Notes: generated by a model from the sequence alone, not told the origin. DNA of 38,009 nt from Gammaproteobacteria bacterium UBA2168 (GCA_002327525.1 DCWG01000110.1:1-38009), one strand, 5' to 3'. Shown: positions 18,031-26,164, counted from the first letter of the stretch. Translations and numbers: made by a program.

Positions 18031-18139
18031 CATGTTTGCGCACAAATAGTATCAGGCAGCGCAAAATAGTCGATATGTTCGAAAGAAAAGGAAACCTATT
18101 CCACCTGATTGGGAATATGCTATTCATGTGTGCGCACAA
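18031..18139. promoter_or_regulatory. Candidate Lrp operators in the lrp-MIO gene intergenic region
   Basis: CATGTTTGCGCACAA (18031-18045) and CATGTGTGCGCACAA (18125-18139) match at 14 of 15 positions, each centred on TGCGCA. A partial third copy of the flank (GCGCACAAATAGT at 18038-18050) appears as GCGCAAAATAGT near 18060-18071. Between them TATTCC (18097-18102) and GGAATA (18112-18117) form a perfect 6-bp inverted repeat. One site lies just upstream of the lrp start and the other overlaps the presumed GTG start of the MIO enzyme. Multiple spaced sites fit an Lrp-type regulator. Confidence 0.55.
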
Positions 18140-19750
18140 CCGACAAGACCAGTTCCGCCATCATCGAGGCTGATCCCGGATGGCATTACTCTCACCGCGG
18201 ATGCGCTGGCAGCAGCAGCTCGCGATCCTCATCAAAAAGTAGAACTCACCCCCGAGATCATCGAGCGTGTGGCCGTATCCCGGACACTGCTCGACGAATT
18301 CGTCGATGCGGGCAGAATCATCTACGGGGTGACCACCAGTGTCGGCGGTTTCGTCAACTGGCTGGTACCGGCGGCACGCGCGGGTGAGGTACAAAACAAC
18401 ATCCTGCGCGCCGTCCAGTCCAATGTCGGGCCCTGTCTGGACGACGACCACGTACGTGCCGCAATGCTCGCACGCATCAATTCCCTGGGACGGGGTTACT
18501 CGGCCATCTCTGTCGAGAATCTGAAGAAATACGCCGCCATGTACAACCGCGGCGTGGTGCCCTGCATTCCGGAGAAAGGCTCCCTCGGCACCAGCGGAGA
18601 TCTGGGCCCGCTGGCCTGTATTGCGCTGGTGGGCACCGGTCAATGGCGCGCGCGTTATGAAGGTGAGGTCGTACCGGGTGCAGAGGCCCTGCGAAGGGCC
18701 GACATCGAACCGATGCAACTCAGCTACAAGGAAGGCCTCGCCCTGATCAACGGCACCTCGGTGATGACCGGCCTGGCGGCATGTCTCATCTCCGATGCCA
18801 AGCGTGTGATCAAGGCGCATACGATGGCCTCCTGCATGACGCTGGAGGTGTTGAAGGCCAAGATCATGCCCTTCCACCCGAGTGCTCATGCACAGAAACC
18901 GCATCCGGGCCAGGTGCGTATTGCCGACTGTGTGTTTTCGACTCTGGCGGACAGCTCCATGATCGTCCAGGACCAGGAAGTGGAACAGTGGCTGCGCAAG
19001 ATGGCGAGAGACGAGCCCTGCGATCTGGGCGAACAGATCGAGGATGCTTACTCGATTCGTGCCATGCCACAGATCATGGGCCCGGTCATAGACACGACAT
19101 TGGTCACACAGCAGACCATCGAAACCGAAATCAACTCATCCAACGACAATCCACTGATCGTCGTCGAGGAAGGTGATGCGGTACACAACGCCAATTTCCA
19201 CGGGCAGTATATTTCAAACGCCATGGACCAGCTGGCCCTGGTGCTGGTGACCATGTGCAATCTGTCGGACCGGCGCAACAACCGCCTGCTGCACCCGGAT
19301 CTGAACGGTGATCTGCCGCCTTTCCTGGTCAAGGAAAATCCAGGCATGCGCCAGGGCCTGATGGGCGGGCAGTTCATGTCCACCTCCCTGACCGCCGAAA
19401 TACGACAGATGGCAACACCCATGTCCATCCAGTCGCTGCCCTCGACGGGCGATTTCCAGGACCATGTCTCTTTCGGCCTCAACGCCGCGCGCCGCACACG
19501 CGATGTTCTACGCAATGCTCAGTACATACTGGCCTTCGAGCTGATCTGCGCCTGCCAGGGGGCCGATATCCGTGGCGTCGAGCAATTGAGTTCGACAACC
19601 CGGAGACTGCACGCCCTGGTTCGCGAACACGTGCCATACCTCGATCACGACGAGCCGTTGACGGATCATGTCGAGACCCTGGCGGCGCTGTTTTCGACCG
19701 GCGCCCTGCTAGACGCACTACCGGAAGACGCCCCGAGCTACGACTGGTAG
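18128..19750 (+). CDS. MIO enzyme: phenylalanine 2,3-aminomutase / aromatic amino acid ammonia-lyase type
   Basis: The 540-residue product belongs to the histidine/phenylalanine ammonia-lyase superfamily. The cofactor triad is Thr155-Ser156-Gly157 in GSLGTSGDLGPLACIAL, the same triad as in Pantoea phenylalanine 2,3-aminomutase (AdmH), not the usual Ala-Ser-Gly. Close similarity to AdmH, from my memory of it, continues through IIYGVTTSVGGFVNWLVP (catalytic Tyr66), VPCIPEKGSLG, ELNSSNDNPLI (here INSSNDNPLI), FHGQYISNAMDQLALVLVTM and STGDFQDHVSFGL. The substrate-selecting spot has Ala-Val (RAVQSNVG), as in AdmH, rather than His-Leu of tyrosine lyases or Ser-His of histidine lyases. It should make beta-phenylalanine and/or cinnamate from an aromatic amino acid. 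The GTG start has only a weak ribosome site and overlaps an operator-like repeat, so the true start is uncertain. Confidence 0.85.
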   Translation: MCAQPTRPVPPSSRLIPDGITLTADALAAAARDPHQKVELTPEIIERVAVSRTLLDEFVDAGRIIYGVTTSVGGFVNWLVPAARAGEVQNNILRAVQSNVGPCLDDDHVRAAMLARINSLGRGYSAISVENLKKYAAMYNRGVVPCIPEKGSLGTSGDLGPLACIALVGTGQWRARYEGEVVPGAEALRRADIEPMQLSYKEGLALINGTSVMTGLAACLISDAKRVIKAHTMASCMTLEVLKAKIMPFHPSAHAQKPHPGQVRIADCVFSTLADSSMIVQDQEVEQWLRKMARDEPCDLGEQIEDAYSIRAMPQIMGPVIDTTLVTQQTIETEINSSNDNPLIVVEEGDAVHNANFHGQYISNAMDQLALVLVTMCNLSDRRNNRLLHPDLNGDLPPFLVKENPGMRQGLMGGQFMSTSLTAEIRQMATPMSIQSLPSTGDFQDHVSFGLNAARRTRDVLRNAQYILAFELICACQGADIRGVEQLSSTTRRLHALVREHVPYLDHDEPLTDHVETLAALFSTGALLDALPEDAPSYDW

Positions 19751-19773
19751 CTTCCGGCCGGATCAACTCAGCC

Positions 19774-19802
19774 TTGACCACCGTTCAACACGAGAGTATA
19801 TT
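19774..19802 (+). promoter_or_regulatory. Sigma70-type promoter of the tetR-benzoyl-CoA reductase operon
   Basis: TTGACC (19774-19779) and TATATT (19797-19802) are spaced by exactly 17 nt, close to consensus at both boxes. Transcription would start near 19809, about 25 nt before the tetR ATG. It lies in the 83-nt gap after the MIO enzyme gene, so the operon has its own promoter. Confidence 0.7.
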
Positions 19803-19832
19803 AAAGCATACTGAACAGTCGGTTTGTTCTGT
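19795..19832. promoter_or_regulatory. Two overlapping palindromes, likely TetR operators
   Basis: AGTATATTAAAGCATACT (19795-19812) has 5-bp outer arms and covers the -10 box. ACTGAACA (19810-19817) and TGTTCTGT (19825-19832) form an inverted repeat with one mismatch in 8 bp around a 7-nt centre, ending one base before the tetR ATG. Binding there would block the promoter, which is the usual autoregulation of TetR-family repressors. Confidence 0.6.
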
Positions 19833-19833
19833 A

Positions 19834-20439
19834 ATGCATCAGCCACTCACCAAATCGCAAGCCACTATCGCCAAGATACTGACGGCCAGTGAGGGGCTGT
19901 TTCTGGAACGCAACTACGCCGAGGTCACCATCGACCAGATCGCCCAGGCCTGTCAGCTCACAAAGGGCGCTTTGTACCACCACTTCGCCAGCAAAGAAGA
20001 GCTCTACTTGCACCTCATCCACGAGGATCTCACCGCCAAGCGAAACCTGTTCAGCCAGGCAATCAGCCTCCCCGGCACCTGCCGCGAGCGGCTGGAACGT
20101 CTGACACGTACGTTTCTGGATCTCCCACCCAACAAACGCCAGCTCATTACCCTGATTCGACGCGATATCAACGTATTCAAAACAGCCTCACGGACCAGGC
20201 TGATCAGCCTCTATCAGTTATCACTGCCGAGTATCGTGGAGACGGTCATTCGCGATGGCATTCGCGATGGCGAGCTCAAGCCCGCCGACGTCCGACTGTT
20301 GTCCTGGCATTTCGTTGCGATGGTCGAGGTCATTCTCAACGCCTATGCCGACAAGATGCTGGTAGACGTGCAGACCAAGCTCGACCACTCGCTGGAGCTA
20401 TTTTTTCACGGGGCCGCAAGACGGAGCACGAAGCGATGA
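19834..20439 (+). CDS. TetR-family transcriptional regulator
   Basis: The 201-residue protein has a typical TetR helix-turn-helix: AEVTIDQIAQACQLTKGALY and then HHFASKEELYLHL, followed by a mostly helical ligand-binding part (ELKPADVRLLSWHFVAMVE near the end). ATG 19834 is chosen because the promoter -35 and -10 boxes lie upstream of it; a longer frame starting at 19774 would begin inside the promoter. Its stop overlaps the ATG of the reductase gamma-type subunit gene (ATGA at 20436), so regulator and enzyme are translated together. It most likely represses this operon and releases it on binding an aromatic acyl-CoA or acid; the ligand is inference. Confidence 0.9.
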   Translation: MHQPLTKSQATIAKILTASEGLFLERNYAEVTIDQIAQACQLTKGALYHHFASKEELYLHLIHEDLTAKRNLFSQAISLPGTCRERLERLTRTFLDLPPNKRQLITLIRRDINVFKTASRTRLISLYQLSLPSIVETVIRDGIRDGELKPADVRLLSWHFVAMVEVILNAYADKMLVDVQTKLDHSLELFFHGAARRSTKR

Positions 20440-21602
20440 GTACACGAATATTCGATGAGTGGCGTGACCAGAGCCTGGACGATGCGCTGTACCAGATTCG
20501 CGAAACCGTGGAGGACGTCGAGTTTCCCACTGTCCGGCGCTGGCGAGAGACGGGAGGCAGGGTACTGGGGCATTTTCAGACCTATTTTCCCGAGGAAATC
20601 GCACACGCCGCCGGCATGCTTCCGGTAAAGATGCGCGGCGCTCCGGTCGAATCCACCTATGCCGACTCACATTTCGGGTCCTACCTCTGCTCCATTCTCA
20701 AAACATCGCTGGAGACATCATTGGCCGGGACCCTGCAGCTGGATATGTTCGTCACGCACCCGATTTGTGATGCGGCGCGCAATCTCGCGGCAATATGGGG
20801 ACGCAACTACGACTATCCCTGTCAGATTCTCTACCTCCCCCAGAATCCGAATTCCGCACACAGCGCCATCTATCTCAAAGGCGAGTACACGAGGCTCAAG
20901 CGTACGATAGAAGAAGTCGCCGGACGTGAGGTCAGCCAGGACGACCTGCGCCATTCGGTTGTTGTGTTCAACGAGAATCGGCGTTTGCTGCGCGAGTTGT
21001 ACACCATCAAGCGCGAAACACCCTGGCTGGTGTCTGCCGAAGACGCATACTGCCTGGTTTCGATAGGCGGCCTGATCCCCCGCGAAGAGCACAACGAGAT
21101 ACTAACGACACTGCTGCCTCAGATCAGCGGCCGGGATGCCAGGGAGCAGGATCGGATTCGAGTGGTGTTCGAGGGTGGGTTCTGCGAGCAGCCTCCCCTC
21201 GACCTCGTCCGCATGCTGGGTCGCACCTGCTACATCGTGGACGACGACTTTCTCATCGGGCTGCGCTGGATCACGAGCGATGTCAGTACCGATTCGGATG
21301 TCATGTTCAATCTCGCTGAAGCGTATATCGAGCAATCCTCCTACAGCCCCGTGCAGCACGACAATCGCAAGCTCAAGGAAGAAATGCTGCGCCAGCGTAT
21401 TCAGAACTCGAACGCGGACGCGACCATCGTAGCGGCAGCCAAGATGTGCGAACCCGGTCTAGAGGAACAGGTGACCTACACACACATGCTCGATGCCGAG
21501 AATATTCCGTACTTCGTCACCGAGTTCGAAGAGAACATGACCTCGTTCGACAACCTCGAACTCCAGGTCGATACGTTTCTTGAAAATCTGCTGTTCGCTT
21601 AG
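20436..21602 (+). CDS. bcrC: Class I benzoyl-CoA reductase, BcrC/BzdN-type subunit
   Basis: The 388-residue product matches the BcrC/BzdN subunit in length and motifs. It has EIAHAAGMLPVKMRG near residue 54, SYLC (Cys85), HPICDAARNLAAIWG (Cys111), LPQNPNS, GGFCEQPPLDLVRM (Cys250, the FCEQPPL motif typical of benzoyl-CoA reductases), CYIVDDDFLIG, and KMCEPG (Cys338). Together with the next subunit it forms the iron-sulfur module that binds the aromatic acyl-CoA and donates electrons to the ring. The wider family includes 2-hydroxyacyl-CoA dehydratases, but the FCEQPPL and VDDDF motifs favour benzoyl-CoA reductase. GGAG precedes the start, which overlaps the tetR stop. The enzyme is normally oxygen-sensitive and works in anaerobic aromatic breakdown. 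Confidence 0.85.
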   Translation: MSTRIFDEWRDQSLDDALYQIRETVEDVEFPTVRRWRETGGRVLGHFQTYFPEEIAHAAGMLPVKMRGAPVESTYADSHFGSYLCSILKTSLETSLAGTLQLDMFVTHPICDAARNLAAIWGRNYDYPCQILYLPQNPNSAHSAIYLKGEYTRLKRTIEEVAGREVSQDDLRHSVVVFNENRRLLRELYTIKRETPWLVSAEDAYCLVSIGGLIPREEHNEILTTLLPQISGRDAREQDRIRVVFEGGFCEQPPLDLVRMLGRTCYIVDDDFLIGLRWITSDVSTDSDVMFNLAEAYIEQSSYSPVQHDNRKLKEEMLRQRIQNSNADATIVAAAKMCEPGLEEQVTYTHMLDAENIPYFVTEFEENMTSFDNLELQVDTFLENLLFA

Positions 21603-21615
21603 CGAGGAGGATCCG

Positions 21616-22911
21616 ATGACTAACCAAACAAATCCCGAAGATCTGGTTGGACGCGGCAACCGGGAGGGATCCAAGCTGTTCCGCCAGTGGTTTGCCGAAC
21701 TCGATGAGACCGCGCAACAGGGCGGTCAGTCGGCCTACGTGTTCGTCATGGGCAGCTTCAACGAGATTCTCAAGACCTTCGATCTGCCGGTGGTGTTTCC
21801 CGAAATCAACTCGCTTCAGACCGCCGTTCGCCGCGTGGCCCACGAATATCTGAGCGAAGCCGAGGATTATGGCTACTCCCCCGATATCTGCGGCTACGTA
21901 AAAGCCGATGTCGCCATACAATTGCGCGATGGCGAACATCCCATGGGGAGGATTCCGAAACCAAGCCTCGCCGTCTTCACCAATGCCTGCAACACCTACA
22001 TCAAATGGGCTGAGATCTGGGAGCGGATGTACCAAATCCCGATCGTCACAATCGACGTGCCCGGTACACGCGAGGCGGATGGTCAGACCTGGCGTGGGGA
22101 CGAGGATTTCGAAAACGACCGGTGCTACATCGAAGCCCAGACCAAAGAACTCATCGCCGTGTGCGAGCGTGTCACGGGGAAGAAATTCGATATCGACAAG
22201 CTCCGTGAGGTGCTCGGCTACGCCAACGACGTCAGCGCCTACTGGGCGCGAATTCTCGAACTCAACAAGAGCCGGCCGTCACTGTTCAACGCGCTGACCG
22301 ACGGAACCGCCTATCTGGGAGTGGCGAATGGATTCAGGGGTACGCGCACGGGTGCGGAATACTTCAAGCGGCTGGTCGAGGAGATGGAATACAAGGCGAA
22401 ACACGGGATCGGCACGTTGGCCGACGAGCAGTACCGCCTCGCCATCGTGGGCGTCCCCTGCTATCCGATTTTTCGACGCTTCACGGAGCTGTTCACCGAA
22501 TGGAACGGCACTTTCGTTGCGTCCACCTATCTATGGTTCGCCTCGGGTGGCGCCAACAGGGGATTTCAGTACGACCTCAACAAACCGCTCGAAAGCCTTG
22601 CGGAAGGCATTCTCATCAGCGTTCGAGACGCGATGGACAGCATGTTCTACCAGGATCGGATTCTGGCCGACGCGATCGACGAATTCGCCTTGGACGGCAT
22701 CATCTATCACCCGATCAAGAGTTGTCGCACCACATCGACCGGACTCGCGGACAGCCGGCGCTACCTCGCGGTGAAGCGCGACATCCCGAGCCTGTACATC
22801 GAATCGGACATGATGGATCGCCGCGTCGTTTCAGAGGCACAGTTGAAAAACCGAATCGATGCCTTCTTCGAAGGTCTGGCGTCTCGGCGCCAGAAGGCAA
22901 GCATCAGTTAG
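21616..22911 (+). CDS. bcrB: Class I benzoyl-CoA reductase, BcrB/BzdO-type subunit
   Basis: The 431-residue product has the length and order of motifs of BcrB/Bzd[16 protein letters not shown] (Cys92), [19 protein letters not shown] (Cys125), [18 protein letters not shown] (Cys282), TYLWFASGG, and [15 protein letters not shown] (Cys370). The conserved cysteines are the expected [4Fe-4S] ligands. It pairs with the BcrC-type subunit, whose gene ends 13 nt upstream, and a strong GAGGAGG precedes ATG 21616. The subunit pair alone cannot work: it needs ATP-driven electrons from the two ATPase subunits encoded next. No sign of decay is seen, unlike several other genes in the window. Confidence 0.85.
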   Translation: MTNQTNPEDLVGRGNREGSKLFRQWFAELDETAQQGGQSAYVFVMGSFNEILKTFDLPVVFPEINSLQTAVRRVAHEYLSEAEDYGYSPDICGYVKADVAIQLRDGEHPMGRIPKPSLAVFTNACNTYIKWAEIWERMYQIPIVTIDVPGTREADGQTWRGDEDFENDRCYIEAQTKELIAVCERVTGKKFDIDKLREVLGYANDVSAYWARILELNKSRPSLFNALTDGTAYLGVANGFRGTRTGAEYFKRLVEEMEYKAKHGIGTLADEQYRLAIVGVPCYPIFRRFTELFTEWNGTFVASTYLWFASGGANRGFQYDLNKPLESLAEGILISVRDAMDSMFYQDRILADAIDEFALDGIIYHPIKSCRTTSTGLADSRRYLAVKRDIPSLYIESDMMDRRVVSEAQLKNRIDAFFEGLASRRQKASIS

Positions 22912-22957
22912 TTCCTGCCCCCGATTCGGGACAGGACGCAAATGGAATAGGTGGACT

Positions 22958-23776
22958 ATGGCATACGCAGCAGGGGTTGACGTGGGGTCGACGCAGACCA
23001 AGGCGGTCATTCTCGACGAGAGTGGAGAGATTGCCGGGAAAGCGCTGATCGACACAGGTGCCAACGTAATAGCGGCAGCAGAAAACGTCTTCGCGCGCGC
23101 GCTGGACGACGCCGCACTACGCGATGTGGAAGTGGAGTACGTCATCGGCACCGGTTACGGGCGCTATCGAGTGACATTCGGCAACGCCCAGGTCACGGAG
23201 ATAAGCTGCCATGGGCGCGGTGCGGTACACATGTTCCCCGGCACACGCACGGTCATCGACATGGGTGGTCAGGACACCAAGGCAATCAGTGTGGACGAAG
23301 CCGGTAACATCGTCGATTTCTGCATGAACGACAAGTGCGCGGCCGGTACCGGCCGCTTTCTGGGCGCGGCTGCCTCGGCTCTCGAGTTACCGCTGGACGC
23401 ACTGGGGCCGACGGCACTCGAATCCAAAAGACCGGTCCGCATCAGTACCACCTGCACCGTATTTGCGGAATCCGAGGTACTGTCCTGGCTTGGCAAGGGC
23501 AAGAAGATCGAAGACATCCTGTGGGGTGTGCACAAGTCCATCGCCATCCGCTCGGCAGCCTTGCTGCGTCGCGTCGGAATCGACGAACAGGTGACCTTCA
23601 CGGGTGGTGTGACCCTCAACACCGCCATGATCAAGGCGCTGGAAGAAAAGCTCGAACGCACGCTCAACGTCAGCGAAGAGTCACACTTCATGGGCGCCCT
23701 CGGTGCCGCACTGTTTGCGCTGGATGAGATTCTGTCCAGCCGTTCACTTGCCAAATCACAGGAGGCTTCATCATGA
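22958..23776 (+). CDS. bcrA: Benzoyl-CoA reductase ATPase subunit 1 (BcrA/BzdQ-type activator)
   Basis: The 272-residue protein is a BadF/BadG/BcrA/BcrD ATPase of the ASKHA fold. It has the phosphate-1 motif [15 protein letters not shown], the phosphate-2 motif [10 protein letters not shown] with its Asp intact, [11 protein letters not shown] with Cys127, and [11 protein letters not shown] with Cys166. The two cysteines are the ligands of the [4Fe-4S] cluster shared at the dimer interface, and the adenosine motif is [11 protein letters not shown]. It hydrolyses ATP to push electrons into the reductase. The length is near the Azoarcus BzdP/BzdQ type rather than the long Thauera BcrA. AGGTGG precedes ATG 22958, and its stop overlaps the next start by 4 nt. 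Confidence 0.85.
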   Translation: MAYAAGVDVGSTQTKAVILDESGEIAGKALIDTGANVIAAAENVFARALDDAALRDVEVEYVIGTGYGRYRVTFGNAQVTEISCHGRGAVHMFPGTRTVIDMGGQDTKAISVDEAGNIVDFCMNDKCAAGTGRFLGAAASALELPLDALGPTALESKRPVRISTTCTVFAESEVLSWLGKGKKIEDILWGVHKSIAIRSAALLRRVGIDEQVTFTGGVTLNTAMIKALEEKLERTLNVSEESHFMGALGAALFALDEILSSRSLAKSQEASS

Positions 23777-24615
23777 CGATTACGGCCGGAATCGATGTTG
23801 GCTCGACATACACCAAGGCGATCGTTCTCAACGAACGCAACGAAGTGCTGGGTCGCGGCATCAGCCAGACGGGTTTCAAGCTCAACGTCGTTTCGGAGCG
23901 AACCTATCAGACTGCGATGCAGGATGCCGGCGTGAGCCGCGATGATGTCGAGTACGTCATCGCCACGGGCATCGGCCGCCACCAAGCCGAGTTCAAAGAC
24001 ATCCATGTAACGGACCTCACAGCCACGGCACGGGGTGCGGCTCATCTTTTTCCGCGTACCCAAACCATTTTGGATGTAGGCGGACAGACCATGAAGGCCA
24101 GCAGAATAGACGAGTCCAGCAAGGTGCTCTCGTTTCGACTCAATGACAAATGTGCCGCGGGAACGGGCGCATTTCTCGAGAAGACGGCTCACTACATGGG
24201 CTATGCGACCGAGGAGGTCGGGCCGCTGACGCTCACATCCAAAGAGCCGGTACCCATTTCAGGTGTTTGCGCGGTGTTCGCGGAATCCGAGGTAATCAAT
24301 CATCTCTCGCTCGGAACGTCTCCCGCCGAAATCATGCAGGGTGCGATCGAGTCTCTCGTCGGTCGATGCGTTCAGCTGATAAGACGCGTGAAGGCGGAGC
24401 CGGAATACACATTGATGGGCGGTATTCTGCGTTTTGAGACCATGGCCAGGAGTGTTCGCGAACAACTCAAGAGTGAGGTCAACGTGCCGGATCCCGAGAT
24501 GGTGCAATATGTCGGTGCGCTCGGCGCGGCCATCCTCGGGCACCGGCGCCTGGAGAAGCTTCGCGAGCAGGGCTCCTCAGCGGACGCTGGCACAGCACAA
24601 AGGGCTCAGACGTAG
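23773..24615 (+). CDS. bcrD: Benzoyl-CoA reductase ATPase subunit 2 (BcrD/BzdP-type activator)
   Basis: The 280-residue protein is a second ASKHA activator, starting [20 protein letters not shown] as BcrD-type subunits do. The cluster ligands are at the same positions as in subunit 1: Cys127 in [11 protein letters not shown] and Cys166 in [11 protein letters not shown]. The phosphate-2 motif, however, reads [10 protein letters not shown] and lacks the Asp found in subunit 1, a kind of asymmetry also seen in BcrA/BcrD pairs. The two would form a heterodimer around one [4Fe-4S] cluster. Translation is coupled to subunit 1 by the ATGA overlap at 23773. Having two different ATPases argues for a benzoyl-CoA reductase and against a 2-hydroxyacyl-CoA dehydratase, which uses one homodimeric activator. 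Confidence 0.83.
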   Translation: MTITAGIDVGSTYTKAIVLNERNEVLGRGISQTGFKLNVVSERTYQTAMQDAGVSRDDVEYVIATGIGRHQAEFKDIHVTDLTATARGAAHLFPRTQTILDVGGQTMKASRIDESSKVLSFRLNDKCAAGTGAFLEKTAHYMGYATEEVGPLTLTSKEPVPISGVCAVFAESEVINHLSLGTSPAEIMQGAIESLVGRCVQLIRRVKAEPEYTLMGGILRFETMARSVREQLKSEVNVPDPEMVQYVGALGAAILGHRRLEKLREQGSSADAGTAQRAQT

Positions 24616-24621
24616 CGGGAC

Positions 24622-24915
24622 ATGGCAGCCAACTGTGAATCCTGCCCGTCAGCCACCTCAGGTGATGAAGGGTTTGATATTCCGGCCGACCAAACGCTCG
24701 TTGCCGAGGGATGGGTACGCAGGTATCTGGCGGATGCCGAGCGCACCGAGGAAGCGGTCGAGTTGTATACATCGCTCGGCTTCGAGGTGAAAACAACACA
24801 GCTCGCACCTGCGGAACTCGGACCTCAGTGCACCGATTGCGCTGCGGGCGTCTGCGCATCCTACCGGCTGATCTACACACGAGCCCAGGTGATTGGCCGT
24901 CCGGATACCGACTGA
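24622..24915 (+). CDS. Small Cys-rich protein of unknown function in the reductase operon
   Basis: The 97-residue protein begins 6 nt after the ATPase gene, so it is the last gene of the operon. It has a CxxC at the start (Cys5, Cys8), a helical middle (VRRYLADAERTEEAVELYTS, then LGFEVKT), and CxxCxxxxC near the end (Cys70, Cys73, Cys78) just before YRLIYTR. Five cysteines in 97 residues suggest a metal or iron-sulfur site. I recognise no named family. It could be an electron carrier or assembly factor for the reductase (inference), since no ferredoxin gene is present. No signal peptide or membrane segment is seen. Confidence 0.75.
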   Translation: MAANCESCPSATSGDEGFDIPADQTLVAEGWVRRYLADAERTEEAVELYTSLGFEVKTTQLAPAELGPQCTDCAAGVCASYRLIYTRAQVIGRPDTD

Positions 24916-24934
24916 CCCTGGGTTGCTCCTCGCT

Positions 24935-26026
24935 CTAAGGGCCTTCGGGCGCCTCTGACCCCAGCGTGGTGGCCAACTCCTCTCGCTCTCGCCACTCCGC
25001 TTCCAGCAAACGTGCGCCGCGCAGTATGTTGCCCATCGCGTAGTTACCCTCGTGGCAGGCATATTCATAAACCCTGCTGTCAGGTTTCGACTGCCAGACG
25101 TATCTGCCGCTCCACGGTGCCGTCCAGGCGGTTTCGTCGGTCACGGTAAAGTCGTAGTAGAGGTTGCCATCCTCCTGGAGGGTGAAGCGCTCAACCACGT
25201 GCAGGTTTTCATCCGCTCCGGGCAATCCGTTGATCCGCCTGAAATTCGTGCTCTCCACCACGAGCACGTCACCTTCCCAGTGTCCGATGGAATCGCCCAA
25301 CCACTTACGGTTGTCCGCCGGTGAATGGCTATCATCGAGACGAATGATACGGGCGTCATGCACCATTTCCTGGAGAATCATGATATGCGTCTCGGTCTGG
25401 GTGATGCTCTTGTAATTGTTGTAGAGGCTCGGAATGGTCGGCACCGTGGCCGCGAAGGAAATCAGGCAGCGCTCGGAAGGTGCAAGCGTTTCCGGACCGT
25501 CGAACGGGCCGGGACCCTCGTCGTTCAACCACGTTGCGGTTCCAGTGTTTTCGTGGATGAAGCTCTTATAGCGCACTCCCATTCGCTCCGCGAAGCCCGG
25601 TTGTGCCTCTGGATAGCGCCCGTTCGGCGGGTCGTACACGATCGACGTGGGCACTTTGTCGTTTACGGTACCAAGCGAGCTACCCGGGTCTACCCAGAAA
25701 AGGTTATAGCCACCGACCCCCCCGGCACCGGCCGTGTTGTTGCCATCACCGCCGACAGGCGGTGCTTCGCGATCGGAATCGCTGTCTCGGCCGATGGCCC
25801 ACTCGGACGCCACCTTAAACACCCAGTTGAGAAAACTGGCTACCCACGGATAAAGGTACTCGGTCTCACCCAACCACTCGGGGCGCTCCGTGGGCGTTAA
25901 GATGCCCGTGTCGTACACGCCCGTCAGATCCGGCTTACCGGTCGTGGTGCGCTTAATATCAGCCCCCACCTGCACACTGAAGAGCACAGCGAGCAACAAT
26001 ATTGATCGTTTTGAAAATTTGAGCAT
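24935..26026 (-). CDS. Exported protein of unknown function
   Basis: The 363-residue protein starts MLKFSKRSILLLAVLFSVQV with a short positive stretch and a hydrophobic core ending near GAD, a Sec signal peptide. The mature part begins with KRTTTGKPDLTGVYD and has a low-complexity Gly/Asn-rich stretch (GGDGNNTAGAGGVGG), then EMVHDARIIRLDDSH, WLGDSIGHWEGDVLVVESTN and YACHEGNYAMGNIL. I know these motifs from a family of secreted proteins of unknown function common in aquatic proteobacteria. ATG 26026 is preferred over a GTG four codons upstream. It converges on the reductase operon with a 19-nt gap and is not obviously linked to it. Confidence 0.75.
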   Translation of the reverse strand: MLKFSKRSILLLAVLFSVQVGADIKRTTTGKPDLTGVYDTGILTPTERPEWLGETEYLYPWVASFLNWVFKVASEWAIGRDSDSDREAPPVGGDGNNTAGAGGVGGYNLFWVDPGSSLGTVNDKVPTSIVYDPPNGRYPEAQPGFAERMGVRYKSFIHENTGTATWLNDEGPGPFDGPETLAPSERCLISFAATVPTIPSLYNNYKSITQTETHIMILQEMVHDARIIRLDDSHSPADNRKWLGDSIGHWEGDVLVVESTNFRRINGLPGADENLHVVERFTLQEDGNLYYDFTVTDETAWTAPWSGRYVWQSKPDSRVYEYACHEGNYAMGNILRGARLLEAEWREREELATTLGSEAPEGP

Positions 26027-26164
26027 CGTTATCGGCACAAAAAGCTAGGAAATCCTATTTTATCCTGGTGCGTGCCCGACTGCATCTGTGGGCTATACGC
26101 ATTGGAATGACGGGGTAAGACTAGAGTGTGGAGTCAGAAAGTCATGAGCTCAGAGATGGAGCCG

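Noticed and set aside
18128..19750. The MIO enzyme as a histidine ammonia-lyase of a hut operon
   Set aside because: The Ser-His pair of histidine lyases is replaced by Ala-Val, the triad is Thr-Ser-Gly, and no other hut gene is nearby.
20436..24615. The reductase genes as a 2-hydroxyglutaryl-CoA or phenyllactyl-CoA dehydratase with activator
   Set aside because: Two different ATPase genes and the FCEQPPL and ICGYVK motifs point to a class I benzoyl-CoA reductase; dehydratases use one homodimeric activator.
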